A DNA stretch of 64,000 bases. It comes from JAWPMT01 sp965601475. Lineage in GTDB: Bacteria; Bacteroidota; Bacteroidia; Cytophagales; Cyclobacteriaceae. The translations under genes and the position numbers were made by a program. This document shows positions 43,234 to 52,192 of the stretch, one piece after another. The notes under the pieces were generated by a model. That model ran no database searches and was not told the DNA's origin. It saw nothing but the letters and a program-made list of their open reading frames with translations. The stretch covers positions 310,001 to 374,000 of the forward strand of contig OZ271832.1 of assembly GCA_965601475.1 (NCBI GenBank), in the 5' to 3' direction. Within the stretch, counting starts at the first letter, position 1. Each line of letters starts with the position of its first letter.

Positions 43234-43862
43234 TCAGAGCACTGCTGGTAGATGACCATTCGCTTTTTGCTGAGGGTATGACCTCCATGTTCAAACCGGA
43301 TGACGGAATTGCCATCATCGCACATACGAAAAATGGCAACGAAGTGCCGTCCCTTTTGGAGGGCCAACCTGCCGACGTTATTCTAATGGACATTGACATG
43401 CCCATTCTGGATGGAATCGCCACCATGGACCTGTTGAAAAGGCATGATGTCGATGTCCCCATTCTCATGCTGACCATGCACCAATCCATCAAGCGCATAC
43501 GTGGTTCACTGGAACGGGGAGCTCAAGGCTATATCCTCAAAGACGCATCCAAAGAGGAACTGCTTGAAGCCATCAGAAATGTAAGTCAACGAAAAAACTA
43601 CTTTCATCCCAAAATCAATGACCAGGTCTTTGACTACTTCCGGGGAAAAACCGCTGCCAAAAACGCGTTACAAGAACTCTCCGATAGAGAAATTGAGGTG
43701 ATCAGATGTCTTGCTGACGGCATGAACACCAAGTCTATTTCAGAGGCCTTGTTCATCAGTGTGCACACCGTGAAAACACATCGAAGAAACATCATGCAAA
43801 AACTGAGGGTCAATACTTCAGCGGAACTCATAAAGCTGGCCATGGATCGGGAGTTGATTTGA
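43230..43862 (+). CDS. LuxR/NarL-family response regulator
   Basis: A 210-residue response regulator. The receiver domain has acidic residues D8/D9, phospho-acceptor Asp54 (ILMDIDMP) and Lys104 (YILKD). The LuxR-type HTH covers about 145-210 (LSDREIEVIRCLADGMNTKS, SEALFISVHTVKTHRRNI). Start codon overlap with the kinase gene indicates coupled translation. It is the likely binder of the ATACCCCAATTGGGGTAT-type palindromes 2.4 kb upstream and in front of the FISUMP and tectonin-like genes. Confidence 0.94.
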   Translation: MIRALLVDDHSLFAEGMTSMFKPDDGIAIIAHTKNGNEVPSLLEGQPADVILMDIDMPILDGIATMDLLKRHDVDVPILMLTMHQSIKRIRGSLERGAQGYILKDASKEELLEAIRNVSQRKNYFHPKINDQVFDYFRGKTAAKNALQELSDREIEVIRCLADGMNTKSISEALFISVHTVKTHRRNIMQKLRVNTSAELIKLAMDRELI

Positions 43863-43907
43863 CAAGGGAGTGATCAGATAATACAACCTGGCATATTCAC
43901 GGCATAG

Positions 43908-43948
43908 GAGAAGGTTTTCGATCTGTTGTAAAAATCAAAACCCTTCTC
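43908..43948. terminator. bidirectional terminator hairpin
   Basis: GAGAAGGTTTTCGAT and ATCAAAACCCTTCTC pair with one bulge and a loop of about 11 nt. T-rich and A-rich arms allow termination in both directions, between the response regulator gene (plus) and the membrane protein gene (minus). Confidence 0.55.
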
Positions 43949-43958
43949 TGTGATTTGC

Positions 43959-44657
43959 TCAGGCCCATTTCCTCAAATGAATGATCGAAAGAACGTGCAT
44001 GAAGACCGCAGAAGGCATGATGAACCCCGGCACCAGGACATATGGGTACAGTCCGAATTCCCTGGGCATCAACGGTGAATCGCTTTCAAAAAATCCAAAG
44101 AAATAGGTGGTGGTCATGACCAGAAAAACCACCGAGGCAATAGAAACCAGGCCCAGGTAATTCCACCAAACAGCCACTTGTTTTGGGAGGATCTTTGTGC
44201 GAAAAACAAGTAGCACCATCAATGGCGCGGTAAAGGCAAATACCATATCGTAATTGTAGCCCTCAATGGTGATATAGGGATGAACCACCCCGGCAGCAAC
44301 GGAGAATATGAGTAACGTCTCAAGTACCACCCGGAAGCCCTGATAACCAACAATCCAGCTTCCCTCAACATTGCCAATCCAGGCTTTGTCTCTGTTTCTT
44401 ACAAAGAAAATCCCCATAAAAATGAATGTCGGAAACACGAGGAGCAAAGGCAAACGCGGTGGCAGCTCAAAGCTTTGAAATACACCAGTGGAGGCGATCG
44501 CAAAAAGGTATACGTGCCAAATCAGCAGTGATGCGACCAACCATATTTTCTTCTTTCTGCCATGCGCACCAAATGACTGGTTGATTATTCTTGAGCCAAT
44601 TAGAATGACGGCCAGGGTCATTACCATGGCCAATGCGAAATACGAGATTTGTAACAT
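43959..44657 (-). CDS. integral membrane protein co-transcribed with marR
   Basis: A 232-residue protein with seven hydrophobic helices and no catalytic motif. It starts 5 bp after the MarR gene, so the two form an operon. I do not recognise the family; it resembles uncharacterised seven-helix proteins of Bacteroidota. Its regulation by the MarR operator at 45104-45123 is likely. Confidence 0.78.
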   Translation of the reverse strand: MLQISYFALAMVMTLAVILIGSRIINQSFGAHGRKKKIWLVASLLIWHVYLFAIASTGVFQSFELPPRLPLLLVFPTFIFMGIFFVRNRDKAWIGNVEGSWIVGYQGFRVVLETLLIFSVAAGVVHPYITIEGYNYDMVFAFTAPLMVLLVFRTKILPKQVAVWWNYLGLVSIASVVFLVMTTTYFFGFFESDSPLMPREFGLYPYVLVPGFIMPSAVFMHVLSIIHLRKWA

Positions 44658-44662
44658 TATAT

Positions 44663-45085
44663 TTATTTATTGTCTAAAAGTTTCGTGTGGACCAGATTCA
44701 AAGCCCCCTCCCCTTCATCCCCCAGTAAAGTGCGTATTTCCTCCATCGCCTTTCTCCATTCTGGAATGATCCCATTCACAAAGGCCATTCCCCTATCCGT
44801 GATACTGATCATGGGAAAGTCCTTTTTGGAAAGAAGCTTGCGATCAAAGAGCCTGTTGAGGTTTCTATTGAGCGAGGATTTTTCCAATCGGGTGATGTCA
44901 GCCAACTGCTTCTGATTCAGATCTCCCTTCTTCGATAGCACAAAAAGGATATTCAGCTGACTGTCAGTGACATTGAAAGGCTTCAAATACTTTCTAAAAA
45001 CATTTGCCGTGATGCGACTCAGGCGCAGCACCTTGCCTGAAATACATACTGAAGGATTGAAGGATTCTAGATTCTCGTATTGCAT
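44663..45085 (-). CDS. MarR family transcriptional regulator
   Basis: A 140-residue MarR regulator with the expected winged helix (VTDSQLNILFVLSKKGDLNQ, LADITRLEKSSLNRNLNRLF, FPMISITDRGMAFV) and flanking dimerisation helices. It probably binds a palindrome 18 bp upstream of its own start (45104-45123). The same site occurs upstream of the adjoining MMPL exporter and TonB receptor genes. The ligand is unknown; MarR proteins usually respond to phenolic or other small aromatic molecules or to oxidants. Confidence 0.93.
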   Translation of the reverse strand: MQYENLESFNPSVCISGKVLRLSRITANVFRKYLKPFNVTDSQLNILFVLSKKGDLNQKQLADITRLEKSSLNRNLNRLFDRKLLSKKDFPMISITDRGMAFVNGIIPEWRKAMEEIRTLLGDEGEGALNLVHTKLLDNK

Positions 45086-45103
45086 TTAACAAATCTAATC
45101 TAA

Positions 45104-45123
45104 TTGGTTGTAGCTACAACTAA
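45104..45123. promoter_or_regulatory. MarR operator candidate, marR promoter
   Basis: TTGGTTGTAGCTACAACTAA has a perfect 14-bp palindromic core GTTGTAGCTACAAC (45107-45120), 18 bp upstream of the marR start. It shares TTGTA-N2-TACAA with three other sites in the next 5 kb. Confidence 0.7.
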
Positions 45124-45156
45124 GAATCATTCAACGAAGGGCTTATCACCAATCTC

Positions 45157-47463
45157 CTAGCTGTTTGTTTTATCAAACGTTAGAAGTATAGCAGGCAGCA
45201 GTACCATATCCAGTACCAATGCCATTCCGATGGTGATGGTCGTCAGTTTTGCCATCTCCGCATTGATGCCAAAGGAAGACTGCATCAGCACCAGAAACCC
45301 CGCCATGAGCACCACCGTCGTAGTGATGACCGCCTTACCCACCGTATTGAATGTATATCGAATCGCCTCTTCAGGTGTCTTCCCCATTTCTTTCCTGGCC
45401 CTGCGGTATTTGGCCAGCAAATGGACGGTGTCGTCAACAACAATGCCCAGCGTCATACCCAGGACCACTGTTCCTGCCATATTTATTTCTCCATCTATCA
45501 GGTACCAAACGCCATACGCAATGGCAATCGGAGCAACATTGGGTAACAGACTGATCAATCCGTATTTCAAGCTTCGAAATATGATAATCAATAGCAATGA
45601 GATCAATATCAGTGCTCCAAGACCTCCTCGAAGCATGCTATGCATGTTGGTCCTGGTGATGTGGGCAAACATCAGGGCTGTACTCACGCCATGACTAAAC
45701 ATCGCCGGAGGTGCATTATCCCTGAGCCAGTTTTCGGCTTTCTCCGTCTGTGCCAATAGATCATTGCTGGACACATTGTCCATCGTCACAATCAGCCTGG
45801 TCTCGGATTTGTCAACATTGATCTGGTTATTCAAATCAAGCCCGTATGGAAGCGACATCTCGTAGAGCAGTAAAAACTGCGCGGCTTGTTCTTTGGTTTC
45901 CGGCATTCGATAATAGGCCGGATCGTCACCATGCATGGAGGCATTGACCTTTCTCATGATCTCTGAGAAGGCGTTGACGTGTATGACCTCAGGCTGACTA
46001 CCGAACCACCGTTCGAATTCTTCAAGCTTCCGCAAATATTCAGGACTGGTAATACCATCAGCCTCACCTGTTCCCAGGGAATACTCGAGATTGTAGACTC
46101 CGGTGAGGTTATCGCTGATGAAATCGGTGTCGGACCTAAAGGGTACACTCACATCGAAAAACTCCACAAACCTGTTATTCAGTTCATTCTCAAGTGAGAG
46201 GTAGCTTATGCCAAGTACTGTGATCACGGATAGGACCAGTATCGGCCTGTGGCGGCCAATGACGAAGTTGGCGAACACACTAAGCATGTTGCTTTTTTCA
46301 TTGACAGGCGCACGCCTTTTCACCCGGAATGGCAATATGGCCACCATCGAAGGTAAGAGCAATACAGAGTAGAAGAATGCAGCGCCCACGCCCACCGCTG
46401 TGATATTTCCCAAATCATGAAAAGGTGCTCCTTCGGCGAAGTTCAGCGTGAGGAAACCTATGATGGTAGTAGCACTGGTGATAAGCACTGGTGTGAAATT
46501 GACTTTGATACTTTCAGCAATGGCTTCATACTTGGGCACTCCGTTACGCATCAATTGTAGCATCGTGACCAACAAATGGATGCTGTCGGCAATGGCCAGT
46601 GTCATGATCATGGTAGGTGCAGATGCTGATGGAGCCGACAGTTCGATCCCCATCCATCCTGCCAGACCCATCGCCGACAATATGGAGAAAAAAATGACCA
46701 TCAATGATACCACCATAGCACTGATACTTCTGGTAATCATCAAAACAGCCAGCAGTATCACCAGAAACATCATTGGTACCAATTGGCTCAGGTCCTTTCT
46801 GGCCATTTCCGCAAACGACGCATTCAACATCACGATCCCGGACAGATAGGTGTCATGGCCCGGATATTTACTTTCCCATTCACTCAACATACCGAGAATG
46901 TAGCTTTTCACCTCGACCGGAGCAGCGCTATTTTCAGCGGGAAGATTGATGGTCACGTTTATGGCAGCCACGCGCCCGTCTTCGCTGATGAGCCGGTCCA
47001 TCAAAAGCGGCTCTCGCAAGGCTACCTCCCTGATATACTGCAAGGCAGAATCCGTCTTGGTGTGAATGTCGCTGGCCAGGTCTTCTACATAAAGGTCATC
47101 GCCCATAGCCCTGGTATGCTGAAAATTTGAGATGGCATCCACCCGAGAGGAATAAGGCACTTGCCAGGACATCCTTTCCAGGTCCTCCATGGCCTCAAGT
47201 GACGCTTTGGAAAGCGCATCGCCCTGTTTCGGGGCAACCACAATTAACACATTATCCCCTTTGGTGTATTTGTTCTGAAGTTCATCAAAGGCAAGTACCT
47301 GAAGGTTGTCATCGTCAAAGTACATGTGGTAATCGCTCTTGAATTTCAGAAAGCGTCCGCCACTTCCTGCCACGCCAACCGTTAAAATTGAAACCAGGAG
47401 GATCAACCATCTCCACCTGATCACCTGTTGAGCAAAACGCCTCATTCTGATGTCTGATTTCAT
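45157..47463 (-). CDS. MMPL/RND-superfamily transporter
   Basis: About 768 residues with two copies of the RND layout: one helix, a large periplasmic domain, then a bundle of five helices. Typical features are MITRSISAMVVSLMVIFFSI, ADSIHLLVTMLQLM and, in the second half, GMTLGIVVDDTVHLLAKYRR. MMPL proteins export lipids, hydrophobic compounds or sterol-like molecules using the proton gradient. The start ATG at 47463 is chosen over an upstream TTG that lies inside the operator at 47466-47485. It lies 66 bp downstream of the TonB receptor gene. Confidence 0.93.
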   Translation of the reverse strand: MKSDIRMRRFAQQVIRWRWLILLVSILTVGVAGSGGRFLKFKSDYHMYFDDDNLQVLAFDELQNKYTKGDNVLIVVAPKQGDALSKASLEAMEDLERMSWQVPYSSRVDAISNFQHTRAMGDDLYVEDLASDIHTKTDSALQYIREVALREPLLMDRLISEDGRVAAINVTINLPAENSAAPVEVKSYILGMLSEWESKYPGHDTYLSGIVMLNASFAEMARKDLSQLVPMMFLVILLAVLMITRSISAMVVSLMVIFFSILSAMGLAGWMGIELSAPSASAPTMIMTLAIADSIHLLVTMLQLMRNGVPKYEAIAESIKVNFTPVLITSATTIIGFLTLNFAEGAPFHDLGNITAVGVGAAFFYSVLLLPSMVAILPFRVKRRAPVNEKSNMLSVFANFVIGRHRPILVLSVITVLGISYLSLENELNNRFVEFFDVSVPFRSDTDFISDNLTGVYNLEYSLGTGEADGITSPEYLRKLEEFERWFGSQPEVIHVNAFSEIMRKVNASMHGDDPAYYRMPETKEQAAQFLLLYEMSLPYGLDLNNQINVDKSETRLIVTMDNVSSNDLLAQTEKAENWLRDNAPPAMFSHGVSTALMFAHITRTNMHSMLRGGLGALILISLLLIIIFRSLKYGLISLLPNVAPIAIAYGVWYLIDGEINMAGTVVLGMTLGIVVDDTVHLLAKYRRARKEMGKTPEEAIRYTFNTVGKAVITTTVVLMAGFLVLMQSSFGINAEMAKLTTITIGMALVLDMVLLPAILLTFDKTNS

Positions 47464-47465
47464 TT

Positions 47466-47485
47466 GAAAATGTATATACAACTAT
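47466..47485. promoter_or_regulatory. MarR operator candidate, MMPL gene
   Basis: GAAAATGTATATACAACTAT carries TGTA-N2-TACAACTAT, matching the right arm of the palindrome at 50061-50080 completely. It abuts the MMPL start codon region. Confidence 0.55.
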
Positions 47486-47529
47486 TATTTATGACTTGTT
47501 TATTCCATTTGGAGGTTGAAAGGGGGTTT

Positions 47530-49941
47530 TCAAAACTCAAACCTCACGCCCAGTGTCGGCAATATCCCCAGACTAATGGGCTTGTACTCGCCCGTCCTTT
47601 CCACAAACCGCCGGGATGAGGCATTGTCCCGATTCAATAGGTTTTGAATATCGATGAAAGCTGTAAGGGCGGATCTGGGAAACTGAAACCTACGATCTAC
47701 GCGCACATCGACGCCAATGAAGTCATCATTGCGGATATCATTCCGACCAGTCAATTCCTGACCAAATCGTAGGGTAGCTGACGCCTCATGCACGTCTTCG
47801 AAAACAATCGAACTGTGAGCTGGCTGTCCCGTGGAATACCTGAGTTTGCCGGACAGAATCCAACTGGCACCAGATTGGTAGGTAAGGAGAAAATTGAACA
47901 AATGGGGCTGACTATAGAGGTGGTCATATTCGCCAATACCATCCTTATTGTCCCTCTTGCTTTGTGAATAGGAGTAACTGATCTGGCCGTTATAGTTGTT
48001 GGAAAGGCGCTTGACAATACTCAGATCAATTCCGTAAGCGTAACCAACACCTTGATTACGCAATGAATTTACGGCGGAATTTGGTCTGACAATGAGATCT
48101 TGAAAATCCTTGTAGTAGATCTCCCCGGTGAATTTCAAGTCTGTGGTGAAGTAATGCTTGAATCCCGCAATGTAATGTATGGCCCGTTCGGGCTCCAGTT
48201 TCACCCCGCTATTGTCCGCAATATTCACAAAGAGTGGGTCCTGATAGAAAATACCCGTGGAGAAATTGATGCTACTTTTTTCATTGAAGAGGTAACTTCC
48301 ACTCAACCTGGGGCTCACCCTTGCCTGACCACTGAAGCCGGTGTAATCATATCTGACACCCGCATTTAGCGTCAGCTTGGCCACTGGCGTGAACTGAAAG
48401 TCGGCATAACCACTGGCATTGTAGGTGTTATCAGCAAATGCTGAATTGAAGAATTGGGGTTGTCTCAAAAAGTAGTTCTGATTGCGCTGGTCTGCAGGCA
48501 GTTCATCCCGGTAGAATGCGTAAATCGTATCCGCTTCATTCAACAATCTCACATGATCGATATTGACCCTGGCCAAATCAATTCCTGCCTTCAACGTCAT
48601 ACCCTCATTTACAAAAAGTGTATAGACCGATCTGATCCCCACTTCGTCCTCTTTGCTGTCAAATTTCCCTTTGTCCGCATTAAATGGAATTTCGTCTGGT
48701 CCCGGTTGACTCCCATCCGAACGTAGTTCAGGATAAGCCTCACCAAACGTGATATCAGAGGATTTGGAGCGGTAATAGACCCAGTTGATCCAGTTGCTTT
48801 TGTCACTCAGTAGGCGCTCCAGTTTGGCGCCGAACAGCGCCTTGTCAATGTCGATATCCGTGAGGAAATCACTTTCAAACCCTTCATCTTCAGCCACATT
48901 TTCGGTGGTACGTTTGAAAGTCTCCGGATTGTAAAGGGCCAGCAGCGTGAGCTTGTTGCGCCTGTTTAGCCTGGTGATTGTTTTGACTGTGAGGTCCGAA
49001 AAACTGGGAAATCCAAGATCCGCCTGATCCGTCAGGTTGAGAACCGGTTCGAAGTTTTGATACCGATAGGAAGCAAATACGGTGGTATTTCCAGCAAAAT
49101 ATGTGGGACCGGAATAGTTGATGGAGGCACCTGTAAGGGATGCCATTACGTCTATATCAGCATTTTCCGGATTACCTTCCTTTATTGACAGCTCCAGATA
49201 GGAAGAACTCTTCCTGCCATACAAACTGGAAAAACCACCGGTCTGTATGACCAGCCCATCAACGACCCGTGGTCCGAAAATGCTAAAACGTCCACCATTG
49301 GGTTCGTCAAACCCTCCTCTGCTGCTCGAGAGATGACTCAGCTCAAAAACCGGGAATCCGTCCACAAACATGGCGTTTTCCTCCGCTCCCTGTCCCCTCA
49401 CGGCCAACGCAGCAAAACTGCCGCCACCACTCTGAACCCCAGGCACCACACTTATGGCCCTGAAGATGTTGCCATTTGAAGCAGGGCTCCTGAATATCTC
49501 TTCCCTGGATAGCGAAAAAGTACTCGATGGCATGCTGGCGATGTTTTCGTATTGGTGAACCGTTACTTCTACCTCGCTAAGTGCCAGTGCATTTTCCGTG
49601 AGTTGCACTTCATGATAAGCAGTCTTACCGCGAACGACTTGTATTTCGGTGAGGATCTTCTCATTGTAACCCACAAACGAAATTTTCAGATTGTACCGAC
49701 CTTCAGGTATTCGTTCCAGATGAAACTCTCCGTTCGCATCGCTGGTAGTACCCAACCCCAACTCACTGATGTAAATATTGCAGAATGGTACCGGTTGCAA
49801 GGTCACCTGGTCCGTCACCAGTCCTTTGATGCTGCCAAAATTGCCAGGCGGCTGGGCCTGAACCAAAAGAGCCACAAAATAGCTCAATATGGCAAAGGCG
49901 ACCTTTTTCGTCTCGATCTTTAGTTTGATCATCTTTCTCAT
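47530..49941 (-). CDS. TonB-dependent outer membrane receptor
   Basis: About 803 residues. A signal peptide (FAILSYFVALLVQAQ) precedes a carboxypeptidase-regulatory-like domain (about 35-120; GSIKGLVTDQVTLQPVPFCN, GEFHLERIPEGRYNLKISFV), then a plug domain (SVVPGVQSGGGSFAALAVRG, VDGFPVFELSHL) and a 22-strand-type beta barrel ending in aromatic FEF. There is no SusD partner next to it. It should import a ligand together with TonB/ExbBD. Two MarR-type operators lie upstream. The barrel start at 49941 or 49932 is chosen over a TTG at 49968. Confidence 0.92.
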   Translation of the reverse strand: MRKMIKLKIETKKVAFAILSYFVALLVQAQPPGNFGSIKGLVTDQVTLQPVPFCNIYISELGLGTTSDANGEFHLERIPEGRYNLKISFVGYNEKILTEIQVVRGKTAYHEVQLTENALALSEVEVTVHQYENIASMPSSTFSLSREEIFRSPASNGNIFRAISVVPGVQSGGGSFAALAVRGQGAEENAMFVDGFPVFELSHLSSSRGGFDEPNGGRFSIFGPRVVDGLVIQTGGFSSLYGRKSSSYLELSIKEGNPENADIDVMASLTGASINYSGPTYFAGNTTVFASYRYQNFEPVLNLTDQADLGFPSFSDLTVKTITRLNRRNKLTLLALYNPETFKRTTENVAEDEGFESDFLTDIDIDKALFGAKLERLLSDKSNWINWVYYRSKSSDITFGEAYPELRSDGSQPGPDEIPFNADKGKFDSKEDEVGIRSVYTLFVNEGMTLKAGIDLARVNIDHVRLLNEADTIYAFYRDELPADQRNQNYFLRQPQFFNSAFADNTYNASGYADFQFTPVAKLTLNAGVRYDYTGFSGQARVSPRLSGSYLFNEKSSINFSTGIFYQDPLFVNIADNSGVKLEPERAIHYIAGFKHYFTTDLKFTGEIYYKDFQDLIVRPNSAVNSLRNQGVGYAYGIDLSIVKRLSNNYNGQISYSYSQSKRDNKDGIGEYDHLYSQPHLFNFLLTYQSGASWILSGKLRYSTGQPAHSSIVFEDVHEASATLRFGQELTGRNDIRNDDFIGVDVRVDRRFQFPRSALTAFIDIQNLLNRDNASSRRFVERTGEYKPISLGILPTLGVRFEF

Positions 49942-49953
49942 AGCTCCAAAAAG

Positions 49954-49971
49954 ATTTTGTACATACAACTC
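49954..49971. promoter_or_regulatory. MarR operator candidate, proximal to TonB receptor gene
   Basis: The core TTGTACATACAA (49957-49968) has TTGTA and TACAA arms around a 2-base spacer, 15 bp upstream of the receptor start. Confidence 0.5.
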
Positions 49972-50060
49972 TATCTCAAAAAATTCTAACGCTTGAAGTA
50001 GATACTATCTGGTATGTTGTAGAGCATTATTAATGAATATGGAATCGTAAAACTACCACA

Positions 50061-50080
50061 ATAGTTGTATTTACAACTAT
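50061..50080. promoter_or_regulatory. MarR operator candidate, distal to TonB receptor gene
   Basis: ATAGTTGTATTTACAACTAT consists of perfect 9-bp arms ATAGTTGTA/TACAACTAT and a 2-base spacer. It is the best copy of the shared element and lies 119 bp upstream of the receptor start. Confidence 0.65.
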
Positions 50081-50181
50081 GAATTAGATATTTTTTTGCA
50101 GTGTCACCTACTCCCTACCAAGCCACTTGATCCATCGTCCTTGTCCTACCGGTGATTATTGGGTAGTTTTTCCACAACTGT

Positions 50182-52017
50182 TCACACTGCCAAGATTCTG
50201 GAGGCATAAATCATCCCTGTGTAGGAAAATGCAGGTGAGTAATCCTGATGTTTCACTACCGTTTGAAAATGACTTCTTTCCAGCAAATCAATCAGTTCAT
50301 AGAATTTATTGCCATGCCACTCGATCATGACAATATCGAACTGCTCCAATAGGCTGCTCCTGCTCATATCTCCCAAGATCTGATACTCGCTACCCTCAGT
50401 TTTAATTTTCAGTACCCTTTTTTCCTTTTCGTGCACTTTGAGAATGGGTGTCAAAACTTGTGTCGCTTTCTTGACCTGTATGGTCACGGAATGGGCACTA
50501 TTTGAGTCTGTGAGGTGGTGCTTATCTTCTTTGATACCGGCCAAATGGCTCGTTTCAAAACTGTGATTTAGCGTCAGTTCCTGGTTCTGATCGGAAAGGC
50601 CAAAGTGCTCCAGATGTATTTTCGGCTTGAGTAGTGGATTGAGTTCAATATTGTCTTGCGCCGCATGAGCAGCCTCCGGAAAGGGCTCAAAGCTGAAAAC
50701 ATGCCTGACCTGCTCTTGCCTGGCAAAATACAGGGCCGATATCCCAACGCTGGCACCGACGTCGATGACAATAGCAGATGAATCCAGGTCTAGCCTGTAT
50801 ACTTCCCGGGCAAAGACCTCGTAGAGCATAAATCCATAAAAGCGTTCTCTCAATTCGAATGAAATACCATCAACCGACATCAGATTCCTGTCCCGAGATG
50901 CATCATAGGAGAAGTCGGCCTGACAAACCTCCAGTAATTCCAGGAACTCCGCATAGTTCTGAAAGATGTCGCTATGCGGCTCAAACAAGGATGAGAGCTT
51001 TTTGGCATAAATCTTCCCTTTACTGCCGGAGAAATTGAAATCCCTCGCGGGAAGTCTGTGTATGTGAATTTGCCATGCAGATCGAAAATCTCGGATTTGC
51101 AGCCATACCCATCCGAATTTGACAGCATTTATGCTCTTTCGGACCGCCGCACGCAGGTAATCCACCGCAGATCGTCCGTAGGTACTTTTCTGAACAACAG
51201 CGTAGCAAGTCGCCGTCAATAGTTGGCGTTTTTGGACCTTGCTGAACTGAAAATCATTCCTGATCGCTTTTTGCAGATCCAGGAGCACCGCCAGGCGAGG
51301 AAGGTACCTGCTCAACTTTCTGTTATCCTTGACTGAGTGCAGATTGAGCGACAATGCACTTCCATAGCCGCCAAGGGTTTTCACGAAATAAGGCTTCTCA
51401 ATTTTGACAAACTGACCCAGGAGACTCAATTGCGCGATAAACACAATATCGAAGGCGAAGACATTTCGTAGCTGTATTCTGCTGTAAGCGCTCCTACGGA
51501 TAACACCATAGAAGGCATGGTTCCACCACACGATTCCCGACAATACTTTTTTGAATCGGTCTACCGGGTCGCGTACGCCGATGGTCTCGATATCCTCTGT
51601 ATGTGGCATCTCACTGCGCAAACCATTACGCACCCAAAGATTGTCAGTAGTGCATAAAATAGCGTCGGGATGTGCTTCAAAAGCTTCCATGCAAACCTTG
51701 ACGTAGTCCGGATGCCAGTCATCGTCATCACAAGCCCACACAAGGAATGGGATGTCCTCAGGAATTTTCGAAAGTAGAAACCGGTGATTGCCAATGATAC
51801 CCAGATTTTCAGGTGTTGAATAACCGATCACACGCTTATCCCTTCGACAAAAGTCCTGTATCACCTCCTCTACCCCAGGATCTGGAGAACTATCATTGGA
51901 CACAAAAACCACCAGGTTCTTGTAGCTCTGATTGCAGAGGGTGTTCAGCGTCTTCCTCAGACCGTCCGGCCGATTGTAAGCAGGAATTCCAACCGCAACA
52001 AGGGGCTCAGACTTCAT
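50182..52017 (-). CDS. fusion of GT2 glycosyltransferase and FkbM-family methyltransferase
   Basis: A 611-residue protein with two enzymes. Residues 1-280 form a family 2 glycosyltransferase (VAVGIPAYNRPDGLRKTL, VFVSNDSSPD, VWACDDDDWHPDYVK with the DDD metal site). Residues about 360-611 form an FkbM methyltransferase (AIVIDVGASVGISALYFARQ, FSFEPFPEAAHAAQDNIEL, VLKIKTEGSEYQIL). It probably adds a sugar and methylates a surface glycan. There is no polysaccharide gene cluster around it. Confidence 0.9.
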   Translation of the reverse strand: MKSEPLVAVGIPAYNRPDGLRKTLNTLCNQSYKNLVVFVSNDSSPDPGVEEVIQDFCRRDKRVIGYSTPENLGIIGNHRFLLSKIPEDIPFLVWACDDDDWHPDYVKVCMEAFEAHPDAILCTTDNLWVRNGLRSEMPHTEDIETIGVRDPVDRFKKVLSGIVWWNHAFYGVIRRSAYSRIQLRNVFAFDIVFIAQLSLLGQFVKIEKPYFVKTLGGYGSALSLNLHSVKDNRKLSRYLPRLAVLLDLQKAIRNDFQFSKVQKRQLLTATCYAVVQKSTYGRSAVDYLRAAVRKSINAVKFGWVWLQIRDFRSAWQIHIHRLPARDFNFSGSKGKIYAKKLSSLFEPHSDIFQNYAEFLELLEVCQADFSYDASRDRNLMSVDGISFELRERFYGFMLYEVFAREVYRLDLDSSAIVIDVGASVGISALYFARQEQVRHVFSFEPFPEAAHAAQDNIELNPLLKPKIHLEHFGLSDQNQELTLNHSFETSHLAGIKEDKHHLTDSNSAHSVTIQVKKATQVLTPILKVHEKEKRVLKIKTEGSEYQILGDMSRSSLLEQFDIVMIEWHGNKFYELIDLLERSHFQTVVKHQDYSPAFSYTGMIYASRILAV

Positions 52018-52192
52018 AGATTGTTAAAAAATTTTGTCCAACAGTCAGCCATCGATTCCAGGTTCAAGAGAGCCAAGGCATTGATCCATCGAAATTATGA
52101 AGAATCCACCGGTGAATGCAGCGGCTTTGAAATATGACAGCGCGCCCGCTAGCGGATTTAAAATACAAATCGGATTGGAAAATGGGACAGGT

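Noticed and set aside
45157..47481. TTG start of the MMPL gene at 47481 and TTG start of the TonB receptor gene at 49968
   Set aside because: Both TTG codons lie inside operator palindromes; ATG codons a few residues later begin the proper membrane or signal sequences.
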